The notes below the pieces were generated by a model that saw only the letters and a program-made list of their open reading frames with translations, made no database searches and was not told the origin of the DNA. A DNA stretch of 64,000 nucleotides from contig NC_092582.1 of the NCBI RefSeq assembly GCF_037975245.1, positions 19,742,577 to 19,806,576 on the forward strand, in the 5' to 3' direction. Both the position numbers and the translations under genes were made by a program. Positions 1 to 11,603 of this stretch are shown one piece after another (position 1 is the stretch's first letter; the number at the start of each line of letters is the position of its first letter). Source of the stretch: Apostichopus japonicus (taxonomy: Eukaryota; Echinodermata; Holothuroidea; Aspidochirotida; Stichopodidae).

Positions 1-337
1 ACGTGAGATTAGCCAAGGAGCAGTAACTGGAGATCGACGGAGAACTCTGTGACCTGAAGAATTGCTGGCGAATTCCGTAAGGTTGTTAAATGCCTGCAGC
101 ACAGCGAAGAATGACCCAGTCGTTGGTAGGATAGTGACGTAGCTTATCTATGGTATACAGAAGCAAGTCTGCAACAGTGGCTCCTCTTCTAATTACAAAG
201 TCTATGCTACGTACAGGTCCTTCAGGCCTACGATAGTGATCGAAAGAATATGCCGTTGAATCGGTTACAAAGAGAAAATTAATGCGTGGTGATCCACTAC
301 GAGACAGGTGTATTTGAAAACGAACAAGGAGACTTAT
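1..337 (-). pseudogene. SGNH-hydrolase-like fragment, broken, cut by window edge
   Basis: On the minus strand an open frame from 337 to about 89 reads as plausible protein: it includes FLFVTDSTAYSFDHYRRPEG, then VIRRGATVADLLLYTIDKLR and DWVILRCAAGI. The frame then hits TAA. Removing one T near 89-91 continues it as AAGINNLTEF and on to base 1. The TDS near the start and the later GINN resemble block I (GDS) and block III (GxND) of SGNH hydrolases. Such domains occur in host esterases and also in proteins carried by some invertebrate retroelements, so either origin is possible. The catalytic Ser would sit in TDS; the C-terminal Asp/His block lies beyond the window. The single-base shift is either decay or an assembly error. 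The family call is inference from short motifs. Confidence 0.4.
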
Positions 338-1432
338 CTATGAAAAGTTTATAATAATACACCAACCGCGATTGCTCTGCAACTGTAAAAGTCTAAGTCT
401 ATGTAGACCGTAAGGATAGGCTGTCGCGAGTAATACACGAAATGACATGCCATTAGGTCTAGGCTAGTTGCCTGATAATGCTATAACTTATACTAGATTA
501 AGGGTATTGTAAAACAAACCTCTGATCTAATAATTTGGATCAGTCCGTCTAGTAAAATTAAATGAAAAGTGGTCGGTCCTCCAATACACGAAAATACACA
601 CAGTGCACCGTCGCTCAGTCCAAGCTTAGATCGGTGGCGTGAGAATCTTTACGCCAAGCCGTGGTTGGAACTTCCAGAAGGTGGCGCGAAGTAGTAGTAT
701 ACTATAGGGTGCCTAGGCTTACCATCCTATGAACAGCAACCACGCTAGGCTACGCTGATAAACAATAATCACCTGCGACGCGGACAGGAGGTGATCGTTA
801 GGCCAAGAGCTCGCGGAGCAGTAAATTACACGAGCGGGCAATGTCCGAACAAATATAGATATTAAGGGTTGAAGTTCCCGAGGTAAAGATATGCGTGTAG
901 AGCTGTAATTAAGTATATTAATAAAGGTCAGCTGGTACTCGTAATAGTAATAATCCACATGTCGCGGAGGTCCCAAGCTAAGATGACGCATGTATTCCTC
1001 TGGTGAGTCCCTTAGAGTATTTTCCAAACGAGGAAACCCGTCACAGAAAGTTTACACTTCCGGAGATGAGGGTGCAAGGAAATAAAACTTGCTACAAATT
1101 CACCCAAATGAGTCACACCCTCACAGAAAAAAAATTGTTCCAAAATACTCACCGAGTACCAACTCCTTTCGAGTGAATGATTGAATTATCAATTGTGAAT
1201 TGAATTATTTCGATGGATTTCGTTGAATCATATCGGATTTCGGAAAGCGTTCTCGGTCATTTCTTTAGCTTTATTGCCGTAGAATGATCACGTGAGGGCA
1301 TATGGAGCGCGATACGTATTGGTGGCAAAAAAACGCGCCTAATTCGGGAATCAGTGTTGCCAGTTGGCTTTGTCATAACGATAGTGCAGTGTGGAAATGA
1401 GATATATACATTGAAGTAGGTCAGCCGAAATA
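338..1432. other. No supported gene
   Basis: A minus-strand open frame of 102 codons (719-1027) is present but I do not recognise it. It has no splice or domain support, though it could be an upstream part of the broken gene at 1-337. From about 1030 the DNA is AT-rich and shows nothing clear. Confidence 0.4.
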
Positions 1433-1440
1433 GTGAAACC

Positions 1441-1696
1441 CAGGGGCGTACCGTACGGGGGGGGGGTGTGGGGGTGTTCGTGAGTTCCTCGGTAAAATCA
1501 AATATACTGATGACCTTCTTTCTTTTCTTTTTCTTTTCTTGTCAGTTTTTTCGGCTAACAATCTTACCAATTTAACATATTTTTCGCAGACTAACCTCAT
1601 TTTTTTCGAGCGAGATTGCTAACAATCAATTTTGGTCGGTAAATTTGGGTCCGTACACCCCCCCCCCCCACTCGACGCAGTCACAGAAAGCCCCTG
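1441..1696. mobile_element. Small hAT-type MITE (256 bp)
   Basis: The element begins CAGGGGC and ends GCCCCTG, with poly-G just inside the left end and poly-C near the right end. It is flanked by a perfect 8-bp direct repeat, GTGAAACC, at 1433-1440 and 1697-1704. A CAGGG start and an 8-bp target duplication are the signature of hAT elements. It has no coding capacity, so it would depend on a transposase from elsewhere. Confidence 0.75.
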
Positions 1697-1714
1697 GTGA
1701 AACCGTCTTGCTCC

Positions 1715-2030
1715 CGAATGGGCCCGAAGCGGGCCATACATGAGGGCCAACCTGATCAAAAACCGAGTCTGTCCCAATTGGGCCACTACGTTAATGAATT
1801 AACTGTTGTCAAGGATTGGTGGCCTAAGGAAGAACCTAAGCTTTCCAAAGCAAAAAAACAAGTATGTGTTGAACATCTCAATAATGTTTTGAAGTATGTT
1901 AACCAGAAGGGCCAAACTGTATTGTGCCCGAATGGGCACTGAGTGGGCTGGCCCTGGCCCAACCAGGCCCAATTCAACCGAGTGAAACCCAATTGGGCCC
2001 CAGCTGGGCATGCTGGCTGGGTTAATGCTT
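1715..2030. repeat. GGGCC-rich inverted-repeat segment
   Basis: Copies of CCCAATTGGGCC-like and CCCGAATGGGC-like motifs occur at both ends in opposite orientation, around 1710-1780 and 1910-2010, so the segment can fold back. It is probably a small DNA element just upstream of the first visible transposase exon. I could not fix its boundaries or a target duplication. A short plus-strand open frame inside it (to 1942) has no recognisable domain. Confidence 0.35.
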
Positions 2031-2044
2031 CATTACAATTGCAG

Positions 2045-5000
2045 AACTGTAGCACATTTCAAGCTGGTGATCTCATGCAGTCAAAGAACAAATCAAAGAA
2101 AATAGATGAGACGGGAGTGTTCGGGAGCGTCTGCAGACATGAGATGCCAATTTCATTCTTTAGTCTTCGTCAGGGAGAGCAGTAAGTATATATGTAACCT
2201 AACACATATCATCATCATCATTAATCAGTATTTATTAAGCACTGTTATGGTGGAACACTGCAAGAAGTGCCTTGAAAGAGAAAGGCTGCTTCTTGAAGCT
2301 GTTTAGTGAGTGGCAATGTCTGAGTTCATGTGACTTTATAAACAAGGGCCAAATTTTCTATAGAATGCAGAAATATCATATCCATTGAATTTGAAGGGAG
2401 GCTCAATAAGCAGATTAGCATGTGAAAAGCTTTGAGAATGAGTTGGCTTGTGAGGGGAAATGAAATCCACAAATATTAAGGTGTTATCCATGAAGGGGCT
2501 TCCATATAGTCAGAAGGGCCTTCCCTATAGTCAGAAGGGCCTTTCATATAGTTCCATACTTGAAGTATAGCCATTTGGATGCTAAATACTATTTCACTCA
2601 AAAAACAGTATCCACTCCAAAGGCCTTATTGACAAAGTAGTTCTGGGGATGAGTGATGAGGTATACCCCTGGTGGAGTACCAAGCATGGGCATACTGTAC
2701 AGAGTTTGATCACTCCTTTAGTTAGTTATATGAACACCAGAAAAGAAGTACACAGGATTATCTTTATCAGTATGATTAAAATGCTACTCACTCAACCTAA
2801 TTTTCCCAATCACAATCCTGCATCATCGAAAATCATGAAGTTATGGTTATTTTTTGTTTAAAGAAGACCCAATTTAATAAACATGAAAACAAATATACCT
2901 AGAGTTAGTAATAAAATGAACTATTACACCCAGTTACATTTGATCCATCCATCATAGTAAAAAAAAAGGACTTATTTGTGACTATTACGTATCGTGTGTG
3001 TAAAAGCCATCATCTTTATTAATTGCTTTATTTCAGACTTTCCAATGCAGTCTATATGGTACAGCATCTGTTGAAAGAATTGCCGAATACTCAGCATTAC
3101 ATTTTGTACGACATTGCCTGTATGTTAGAAGCTCACCTTAAGGTACAGTAATTGAACTACTTTATAATTATGTATAGCTTACATCAAATGAGACTACCAA
3201 TCTCAATAGGTTAGGGTAAACTGGAAAATAGTGTCACATTTACAGGAAAGTAAAGTCTAAACAGTGTGTGAAGAAAGAAACTGGTTGAGGGGTTGGACAT
3301 TCACAATTGATAACCCTCCCTCATCCATGCTATTGGTAACCACATGGGTAAACAGTGATCATAATTGGTTTCTATTGGTTAGAACATTAACTTATTTTAC
3401 TTGGCATCACATAGTATATCACAAAGCAATGGAGCTTTGTGATATCATAAGGAATATTCCCCATAGATGAAGCAATCATCCGCAGTGGGGTAGGAAGGTT
3501 CTTTTGAGTGGGGGGGGGGGGGGGGCTGAAGACTGATGGCCGGCCTGGGGGAGGGGTCTAAGGGATAGGGGGTGTCCCCCTCCCCTTTGGAATTTTTTTG
3601 CATTTCCAGGTGGTCTTAGATGCAATTTGGCACAATATAGCACACTTCAACACCCACTCCATTTTGTAAATAATTTTGTATTTTCACCTGGCCTTAGATG
3701 CAATTTGGTGCTCCAAATGAGATATTTTTCTCATTTGGAAAAGAAAGGGTTTTCTGATTTGCGAAGTGGGGGGGGGGGGCGGAATGATACTTCCGCCCCT
3801 GCATATTTTTCACAGGGGGGCTGGCTCCCCTAGCCCACCCCCCCCCCCGGTTCCTACGCCCATGATCATCCGGACAATGACTTGCTCAACTAAGAAGCTT
3901 AGGAGCAAGAAAATTTTTAATTTTAGTGGGTAATTGAAATTTACTTGCAACATTGACATACAAAGAAAGAAAACAAAACTTACTTTCTATCTCTCCCTAT
4001 TTCTTTCCTTAAGCACATTCAATATGTATACATTATTTCTATTACTTATGAATTTTGGGACTCAGAAATAATTGCAAATAGAATGGTTTAGTGTGTACAA
4101 ATTGCTATTGAATTTTGAATTTGCTAAGTGATAGTGAATAAATTATTCCTTGACTTTGTCTGTTGTCTATATTGTGATTTGATGAGAGCAGAGAAAGCAT
4201 CCACAAAAACATAGATACAAGTATGTTTTTCTTTCAATAAGCCATCACATGCATAGACAGGAATTAAACATTTTCATTCACCCAAAAAAATTCAATGCAT
4301 AATGTTCTTTAAGTTTTGTTTTCTCTGCAACAGAAATCAGGGCAACATCCACTGCTGTCCAAAATCAAACTAGCTGTTCCAGCTTTTCACATTTATGGGC
4401 ACAAACCTTCATGCCAGGTAACAGTCTTATTCTATCAATTTCAACTCAATATCTATAACTTAAACATGTATTCTGTAAGCTGGCGAGGAAAGCAATGTGC
4501 AATCATTGTGTACCAAAACATCTTGTAACCAGTTATTGATGAAATGTACAGTTCTTGTACCTTTCATGTGTTATGTCCTTAGTTGTTATCAGCCATAGTG
4601 ACATGTTTAGAATGACTCTTGGCCAGAATCAACAAGAGCATGTGCATCAGCAGTTAGTTTCACATATACTCTTTTAATCACAAGAAGAAGTTCTAGCAAA
4701 CTAGCTACCAACACATTCCCGTTGTGTCAAGCAATATTTGTTGAAGTGCTCTTTGTTGTTTATGGTTGCATATTCCTTAATGCTAATCCTAAGATGTAGT
4801 AGGATCAATTGTGCTCATTTTGTTGTATATTAGTTACAACATGTCACTAATTTACAAGCTTGCAAGCACAAGACAACTTAAACCAACATAACATAACATA
4901 GTTATATATTTCCACAGATCACATACAGTACAAGACGGGTTGATGGATTTGCCCTCAGTGATGGTGAGCAAGTAGAGAGGTTGTGGTCGTACATGCGGAA

Positions 5001-8000
5001 TTTTGTGACGAGTACACGAGAGATGACTCCATCCCACAGGATTGATGCTCTATGTGATGCTCTGATACATTATGCCCACAAAACAACAAGACACCTTGGT
5101 GATGCAACTTCAAATGACGCAATGGTTTAAAATTTTAATAATTCCGGTCAGTTCATAGCAATATTAATTGTTGCAATCCTGTAGTATTCCTTATTGTGTA
5201 TTTCATTGCTGTACGAAGTAAAATGCTAATTAGCTTGTACAGTATTTCTTATTTTCTTACATCGATTGTTAAGTACAATACCAAATGGTTGCCATACTGT
5301 TTAATATCCTATATACTTTTTGTGTGCCAGTTGGGTAATTAATCAGTAGTATATGAATTCTTCATTAATTACTACAATTAGGTGAAATCATCCTGCAAAG
5401 GTATCATCGTACAACCCAGGCTGTGAATACTGCAAAGGAAGAACTGGCAGTAGCCATGTCGTCTCATCAGCAAGGTTTGTGATCAGTAGTAGCTTTTAAC
5501 ACACCAATAGATGGGGGGGGGGAAGGGGGAATGGTTGGCATGGGTCCTGCAGAGTAGAGGGGAACAGTTCATTAACACAGTCACAGTAACTGCTTCCAGT
5601 GTGCTATTCGCTGTAATATTAACTTATATCACATGTGTTGGTAGATCCTATCTTGTTTTGACAAGATATATGGTTCTCAGATTTGTCGGGTAAAGAATGA
5701 AATTGCCACCCCTTTGTTGGGGATGAATTGAACTGATAGATCAGAACTTACAATGCACAATGGAAATATCCACCACCCTCACCACTTACCCCCCCCCCCC
5801 CCAAAAAAATAGTATATATATATGTCACATACCTAAATTAATTGTATGCATGTGTGTGAAAGGAAATAAGTTCATTTAATGGAAAATTTGGCTTTCATAT
5901 TCAATTGAAATTTAAAAGTGTCTTTGGCATCAAAATTGCCCCAACGGATAGACAGAACTTTGCAGCCTGCTGCAAAAGTTGTACAGCTGAGTATTTGTAC
6001 ATACTTTATTTCAAAGTGACGCTGGGAAACACATATAGATAATAACAAAGGATAAAAAGTGTTGTGTTAAGTAGTGTTCAATGTAGTGACCACATTTGAG
6101 GAAACATTTAACAGTTTTTCAGCCCGAAATGTTCCTTAAAAGCAATGCCATAATAATTCACTTATATTACACAACAGGTTCAGAGCCAATCACTGAGACG
6201 ATGATTCGAAGATGGAGAGTTGAGCTGACATCAACCCAAGTGTCTCCTTCTGTGTTGACTAGTAAGATTTAACTGTAATCCACTTTTTTAGGAAAGCTCA
6301 TTCATGCATGTTTCTTATTATTATATAATAGCCAAAGATGGCCAGTGAATGTATGTTGTACTGATCAAATTCTCTTGTTAAGAATATTTTTAGTTTTCAT
6401 CAGCATTCTTGTAGAACTCAATTGATGCAACTTTCTCTTTTTGATGATGCTTCCTGTTTGTTTATCTCCACTTGCAGCATCTGGTGCAGACATGTCAACA
6501 AACGAGGCATATGCTATCCAGCTGTCAACATATTATGATATGTGGTGAGTTTATTGTACTCAACTTATGTGTATAACTTTGTATCAGCTATTATTACTTA
6601 ATTCAACAATAGCAGTTTAATGAATGTCATATACATACTCGTGTGCTGATCTTTCAGCCTAAGTCGTGCATGGTGCAAACAAACAACAACAATATGTATG
6701 TCCTTCAACTACAATGCTCAAACAGACACATGCTTCTACATTTGGTTCATGCGAGCAATATTGCATTAAATTCATAATTGCAGATATAACATGTATAGAG
6801 TGAAGGAATTTCCTTGCTACAAATCCGAATACCATATAGCACAAACTTGAAAAATTTGCATGTTTCTGTAGGACAGGTTTAAATAATTGCCCACCATTTG
6901 GGTATGTAGCATTGGTATGTAGCACTGTTCTGGTGGCATGGTCACACAGCAACATGAAATAATGTTTTCTACATGTGTTTTAAAAATAAGCAAATGGTAA
7001 ACAAAAGAATAATGATGCACTGAAATTCTGTAGAAGACAAGCAATTGATACAAAAATAAGTCAGACTGCTTTTAGAGGTTAAAGTAATACAGGAACAAAA
7101 ACAGTTCCTCCTAGATGGAGAGCCTAGACTCTAAACTGAATATTTGTTACTATTCATTTTTTAAGCAAGTAAAATAGTCAGTATTTTGGCAGTCCCAATC
7201 GAGAGATGAAATGGGAAAGCTGTGTTCACAGTTTAACTAGGTGACATAATATGCATCAACAACACTTGGACTCCAAGTTAGTTAAAGTTTATTCCATCAG
7301 CATCAATGCTCATACCAAGTCAGTTTCTGTGCTTTTAACTTATCCAAACAGAGGTTTTCATATGGAAATTGGAGAGCATAATGATTGATGATTACTTTCA
7401 ATTCTTGCAGTGATGAATTAACTGGACACACGGACACAGGGGATCACCTTCATAACCAACTCATTGCAAGAAAACTGAAAAGGTAAATAGTGAATCATTA
7501 TTTGTGAATTGCTGTTATTTGGGAGTGGGCGTGGGGATGTATTACCATGACTGTGATTGAATCTTGTTCTTTCTGTGGTGTTTGGATTTGATGAAAAACA
7601 AACATTGTGTTTGAGCTGATAGACCAACCATTGCAGTATGAAGCCAATATGTATTCAACCTACATTTTCAGTCATACTGGATATAGCAGTAACATTTCAT
7701 TATACAAAATTATGCTTTCAATGTTTCTGGCTTCATTTTCAAACACAATCAAATCCATATTTTTTTGGTAATAGTAGTTTGCCAGCACAGTATATGTCGC
7801 TTCTTTATTCTTTATCAAAATTTTTCATTGTAGCATTCATGAACAACTCCGTGGGGTGGAAAGTGGACCTCGATGGTCAAGGGATGGAGATGATCTAAAA
7901 ACATATCTTCAGATTAATGAAGACAGAGCAAGACTGGCTATCTTGCAAGAACTGCATTCACTGACAGTAGACAGGTGGTTTCTTCTTCACTTGAAGAGGA

Positions 8001-9994
8001 GATATGCTGGTGAGCATGATTTTCTGTTTGTTGCGGTGGTTACATCTGACTTATTGCTAAATAATTACCTTCAGTTACAACTTTTAAGTGTTCCTTACAA
8101 TCATGTCCATCATCATTTCCTCTGGCACCAAACTTAAATTTTCTAAAATTGATCCAAAATGATCATTGCATCATTGGGGTTTGAGTGCATTATAAAAACA
8201 TAAATACACACAATGCTGTAGGTGCAACCTCTTGAGTCTGAGGTATGTGGTTTCCCTCTGAAGTTTTATGATTTAGATTGTAAATATGGCCATGCTGGAC
8301 CACTTCTAGATGAAAGCCATTCGATATGCAAAACTCAAAGGGGATTGAGCCATGCACGCAATGGGTTGGGTCACCCCACCCCACCCCCCCCCTCATTAAG
8401 TACATGAGGTAAAAAAAAAATAGCACTGTATCACACCAAACAGATATGAATGGTGCAAAAGGTTTTGCACATCATTGTACATGATTAAACTGTTTGGAAT
8501 AATGTTAGTAAGAGTGCAATCAGTCAGTAATCAGTCAGTAAATATATATGAAGTCTATGATTTGTTCTGTTGTAGTTGAACGTCTTCTGTATTACATCAT
8601 AGGCGGAGTGTATAGCCTAGTGGTTAACGCCGGCGTCTCCCAGTCATGAGATCCCCGGTTCGATTCCCCGCCGACAGCAATGTGTGTCGTCTGGCAAGGG
8701 TGTTGTTCAATAACAACTTCCCGACATGGACGTTAAATGGATGTGTGCTGAGAGATTGGCTTCGGTCAGCTTGCGAGTCTACAAGCCTCCATGGCTTCTT
8801 TCGCGAGTTCCTGCTTGCGGGAAGATCACATATACATACATACACACATACATACATACATACATACACGCATACATACATACATACATACATACATACA
8901 TACATACATACATACATACATACATACATACATACATACATACATACATACATACATACATACATACATACATACATACATACATACATACATACATACA
9001 TACATACATACATACATACATACATACATACATACATACATACATACATACATACATACATACATACATACATACATACATACATACATACATACATACA
9101 TACATAAATACATACATACATACATACATACATACATACATACATACACACACACATACATACATACATACATACATACATACATACATACATACATACA
9201 TACATACATACATACACACATACATACATACATACATACATACATACATCTATTTGCCACTGTATTGTCATATCCAAGTTACCACACTTTTAATTCCATG
9301 GGTATTATCGACTCTCTATGATGTTAACTCTCTTATTGCCCCTTTTTTCTTTGTTGCTACCCCAGATGGACAAAAGATTGCTAAATGCCTCTGTTTAGAA
9401 ATAAACAAAGTGTCAACTGCCATCAAGAAGTTGTTGCATAAATTTTGCAACAGGACTTTCAAGACATCCTCTGACCGTTATCCTAATATATTAACTTTGG
9501 ATAATATATTTGATGTTAAATCACCAATATGGGATTGCTTATGTCGAGATGTCCCAACAAAAGAGAATGTGCCAAGGTATGGGAAGTGCCTCCTTGTAGA
9601 TGCTCTACTGAAAGTTGACCACAGCTGCCAGGAAGTGTCTATGCTGGAGGCTGAGATGAAGCAAGTTACCTTGAGTATTGCCAAAGCTATTCGTGATATG
9701 AGATTCATGATTTTCTTTGGCACAGAGCATCCAGGAGAGTCAATTTTTCTAACTTACAAGCTGAGAGAAATGCAGCATTTCTCACATTATATTTATACTT
9801 TATTTAGTCAAGTAGTGGAACTGGACCATGTAGAGGAACCATCTATTATCCGTGTCATTGATCTTCAAGACAGACTAATTGTTCATGAAGACATTGACCT
9901 GGAGGTGGTTCCCACGGAAGATGATGAAGGAGCATACTTGGATCAACTGATTGTTGATGCAGAGAATGCTTCCGAACACTCAGACTCGGATTAA
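2045..9994 (+). CDS. KDZ (Kyakuja-Dileera-Zisupton) transposase, C-terminal 542 codons in ten exons
   Basis: Exons joined by GT-AG sites and matching phase: 2045-2181, 3037-3142, 4334-4417, 4918-5098, 5382-5474, 6178-6261, 6478-6544, 7411-7482, 7834-8009 and 9366-9994. They total 1629 nt with no internal stop. Family motifs appear in order: DETGVFGSVCRHE, then YDIACMLEAHL, then FHIYGHKPSCQ, then GFALSDGEQVERLWSYM and TREMTPSHRIDALCDAL. These match the RNase H-like core of KDZ transposases, with the second catalytic Asp in YDIAC and the acidic residue in DGEQVERLW. The last exon is an extra C-terminal region ending in an acidic tail (SEHSDSD). The N-terminal zinc-cluster region and the exon with the first catalytic Asp (usually DGNF) are not seen upstream, so this copy is truncated or begins outside the window. 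Introns carry MITEs, a SINE and a microsatellite. Recent activity or domestication is possible but unproven. Confidence 0.85.
3483..3864. mobile_element. hAT-type MITE (382 bp) in a transposase intron
   Basis: The left end reads CAGTGGGGTAGGAAGG and the reverse complement of the right end reads CATGGGCGTAGGAACC. A perfect 8-bp duplication, ATCATCCG, lies at 3475-3482 and 3865-3872. The element holds long G and C runs and an internal direct repeat around TTAGATGCAATTTGG. It sits in the second visible intron of the KDZ gene. Confidence 0.8.
8602..8825 (+). repeat. tRNA-derived SINE (head 8602-8676)
   Basis: The head has an A-box-like stretch (TATAGCCTAGTGG) and a B box (GGTTCGATTCC) spaced as in a tRNA, followed by an unrelated body of about 150 bp. 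It is not a functional tRNA because the stems do not close. The element runs directly into the TACA microsatellite that follows, so the array looks grown from the SINE tail. It lies in the last intron of the KDZ gene. Confidence 0.65.
8826..9249. repeat. (TACA)n microsatellite, about 420 bp
   Basis: An almost pure TACA array with a few ACAC and AAAT interruptions (for example near 9107, 9150 and 9216). It produces long open frames in several phases that are not genes. It lies wholly inside the last KDZ intron. Confidence 0.97.
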
Positions 9995-10283
9995 AGGAAT
10001 AACCAAGGCAGGGATCAAAGACAACTTATATGATTTAGTAACTTCAAAACTCTCTAATACTCAAATTTTTAAGTTAACCGCTACCCATTTGACTGAATAT
10101 GAAAATAAGCTCCCAAACCCTTGTCACAGAATACTGTGTGCCGCCATTGATTATGTAATACCGTTAAAATTGCATATTGATGACGTCAGAGTTCAGTCAA
10201 ATGGGAAGCGATTAACTTAAAATTTAGTATTTGAGATTACTGAATAATATAAGTTGTCTTCAATCCCTGCCTTTGTTATTCCA
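9995..10283. mobile_element. Palindromic TTAA MITE (289 bp) at the transposase stop codon
   Basis: The left end reads AGGAATAACCAAGGCAGGGA and the reverse complement of the right end reads TGGAATAACAAAGGCAGGGA. Both are flanked by TTAA, at 9991-9994 and 10284-10287. The arms continue inward for about 100 bp with few mismatches (CATTTGACTGAA against TTCAGTCAAATG), so most of the element folds back. A TTAA duplication points to piggyBac-like mobilisation. The left TTAA contains the TAA stop of the KDZ frame, so the insertion leaves the protein intact and sits in its 3' UTR. Confidence 0.85.
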
Positions 10284-10287
10284 TTAA

Positions 10288-11340
10288 GGGAACTTTCAGT
10301 TCATTTTCCTTACATTTAGATTATGTTTGGAAGTAGTTTCAATCGGGTCAAGGTGGTTGAGGGGTGGGGGCAGCAGAGGGGAACAGTTTAGCTTTGTTAG
10401 TAATCATTGTACATTATTCCTCATTGGTATGAGATACATTTGTGTTTTGGTTTAATGAGAAAGTTCTGTGTTAACATGATATCAAATGTCTATAGTTCTA
10501 GTCTAAAGTTCTTTGACATAATAACAACTTTGTAAGACAGAGAGATTTAAACAAGGTTTCTTCTTGGTATAAAAGCGTATGATTCTGAACTCTGAATATA
10601 TTTTGACTATTATTGTTACTGTATCTTGCTAGGCTCTTAGGGATATAGAGAACGGAGGATTTAATTCACCATGGGTTATTCTAATAGTGACTTTTCCCGA
10701 TTGATTTCTAAGAAGTTACTTTACATCACAGCTGGTACCTGATCATAAAGTTGTTCAATATTTTGTTTACTTTGTAGCTTGTTTTTCATTATTTGCTATG
10801 TCCATACACTGTGTGTAGGGTCTCTTCAGATATTTCCTATTAGTATTTTCTGCCCATATTTATATTCCCTTCAGATTTAAATAGTGAAAGGGGTTACATC
10901 TTTGTTGTTTTAACCAGTAAAATGCAAGGCTGTGTACTAACGGTAATCTTTTAACTCTTTCTACAGTATAATTCATTGCTGTCCCATCAAACACAAAACG
11001 TTTTTAAACTATTTTGAGAAGGGCGCAGAAATGTATTTAAAAAAATTTATTGTAAATGTTATTATAACATTTTTTAGATATCATATTGAAACATAAAAAC
11101 GTGTTAATAACATTGTCCTAATATTTTTTATAACATATTTTCTACAAACGTAAAAATGTTTTGAAAACGTTTAGAGGAAGGCATGGAAGAAGGTTAAAAA
11201 ATGGAAAATATATCTATACTGTGAATGCTAGAAACTTAAATCAGTATACTTGTGTTCTCCAATACATTGCAGTTGTTAAAGTGATATATTGGTCTTTATA
11301 TAATAATATAATAATCAGCAGTTATTTTTACGACGCTTGA
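10288..11340. other. Non-coding DNA, likely KDZ 3' flank
   Basis: AT-rich sequence without a supported gene. Around 10990-11180 there is a stretch of repeated ATGTTATAACATTTT-like and AAAACGTTT-like motifs that resembles a decayed DNA element, without clear ends. Confidence 0.4.
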
Positions 11341-11600
11341 AGTGACCACAAATGTGGGAGAAGCCCGCAAGGGCTTATGGATTACAACTTACACGTCGGG
11401 TGGCTTCCAATTCAACATTTTAAATCAAATTTGGAATCTTTTCAATTTAGAAAGTCATTTCAGATGGGAAAACCGTAGATTGCTCTTGGATGAAAAACCC
11501 ACCTTACTATGACCCGGCCGGGAATCGAACCCCAAACCTCCCGATTGCTAAGCCTCATTGCTTCAAATGCCACCGCCTTTATCCACTCGGCCACAGCACC
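11341..11600 (-). repeat. tRNA-Ser/Leu-like SINE
   Basis: Read on the minus strand, 11600-11511 starts GGTGCTGTGGCCGAGTGGAT (a type-II tRNA A box), has a long variable-arm-like section and a B box GGGTTCGATTCCC. A further 170 bp of body ends near 11341. The acceptor ends do not pair well, so this is a SINE head rather than a tRNA gene. Confidence 0.65.
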
Positions 11601-11603
11601 TTT

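Noticed and set aside
719-1027. 102-codon minus-strand open frame
   Set aside because: No domain, splice site or conserved motif; kept only as a possible upstream part of the fragment at 1-337.
8624-9321. Long open frames of repeated HTYI or YVCM residues on both strands
   Set aside because: They are translations of the TACA microsatellite. Only the part from 9366 onward is coding, as the last KDZ exon.
11511-11600. tRNA-Ser or tRNA-Leu gene on the minus strand
   Set aside because: The head resembles a type-II tRNA, but the acceptor arm does not pair and a SINE body follows.
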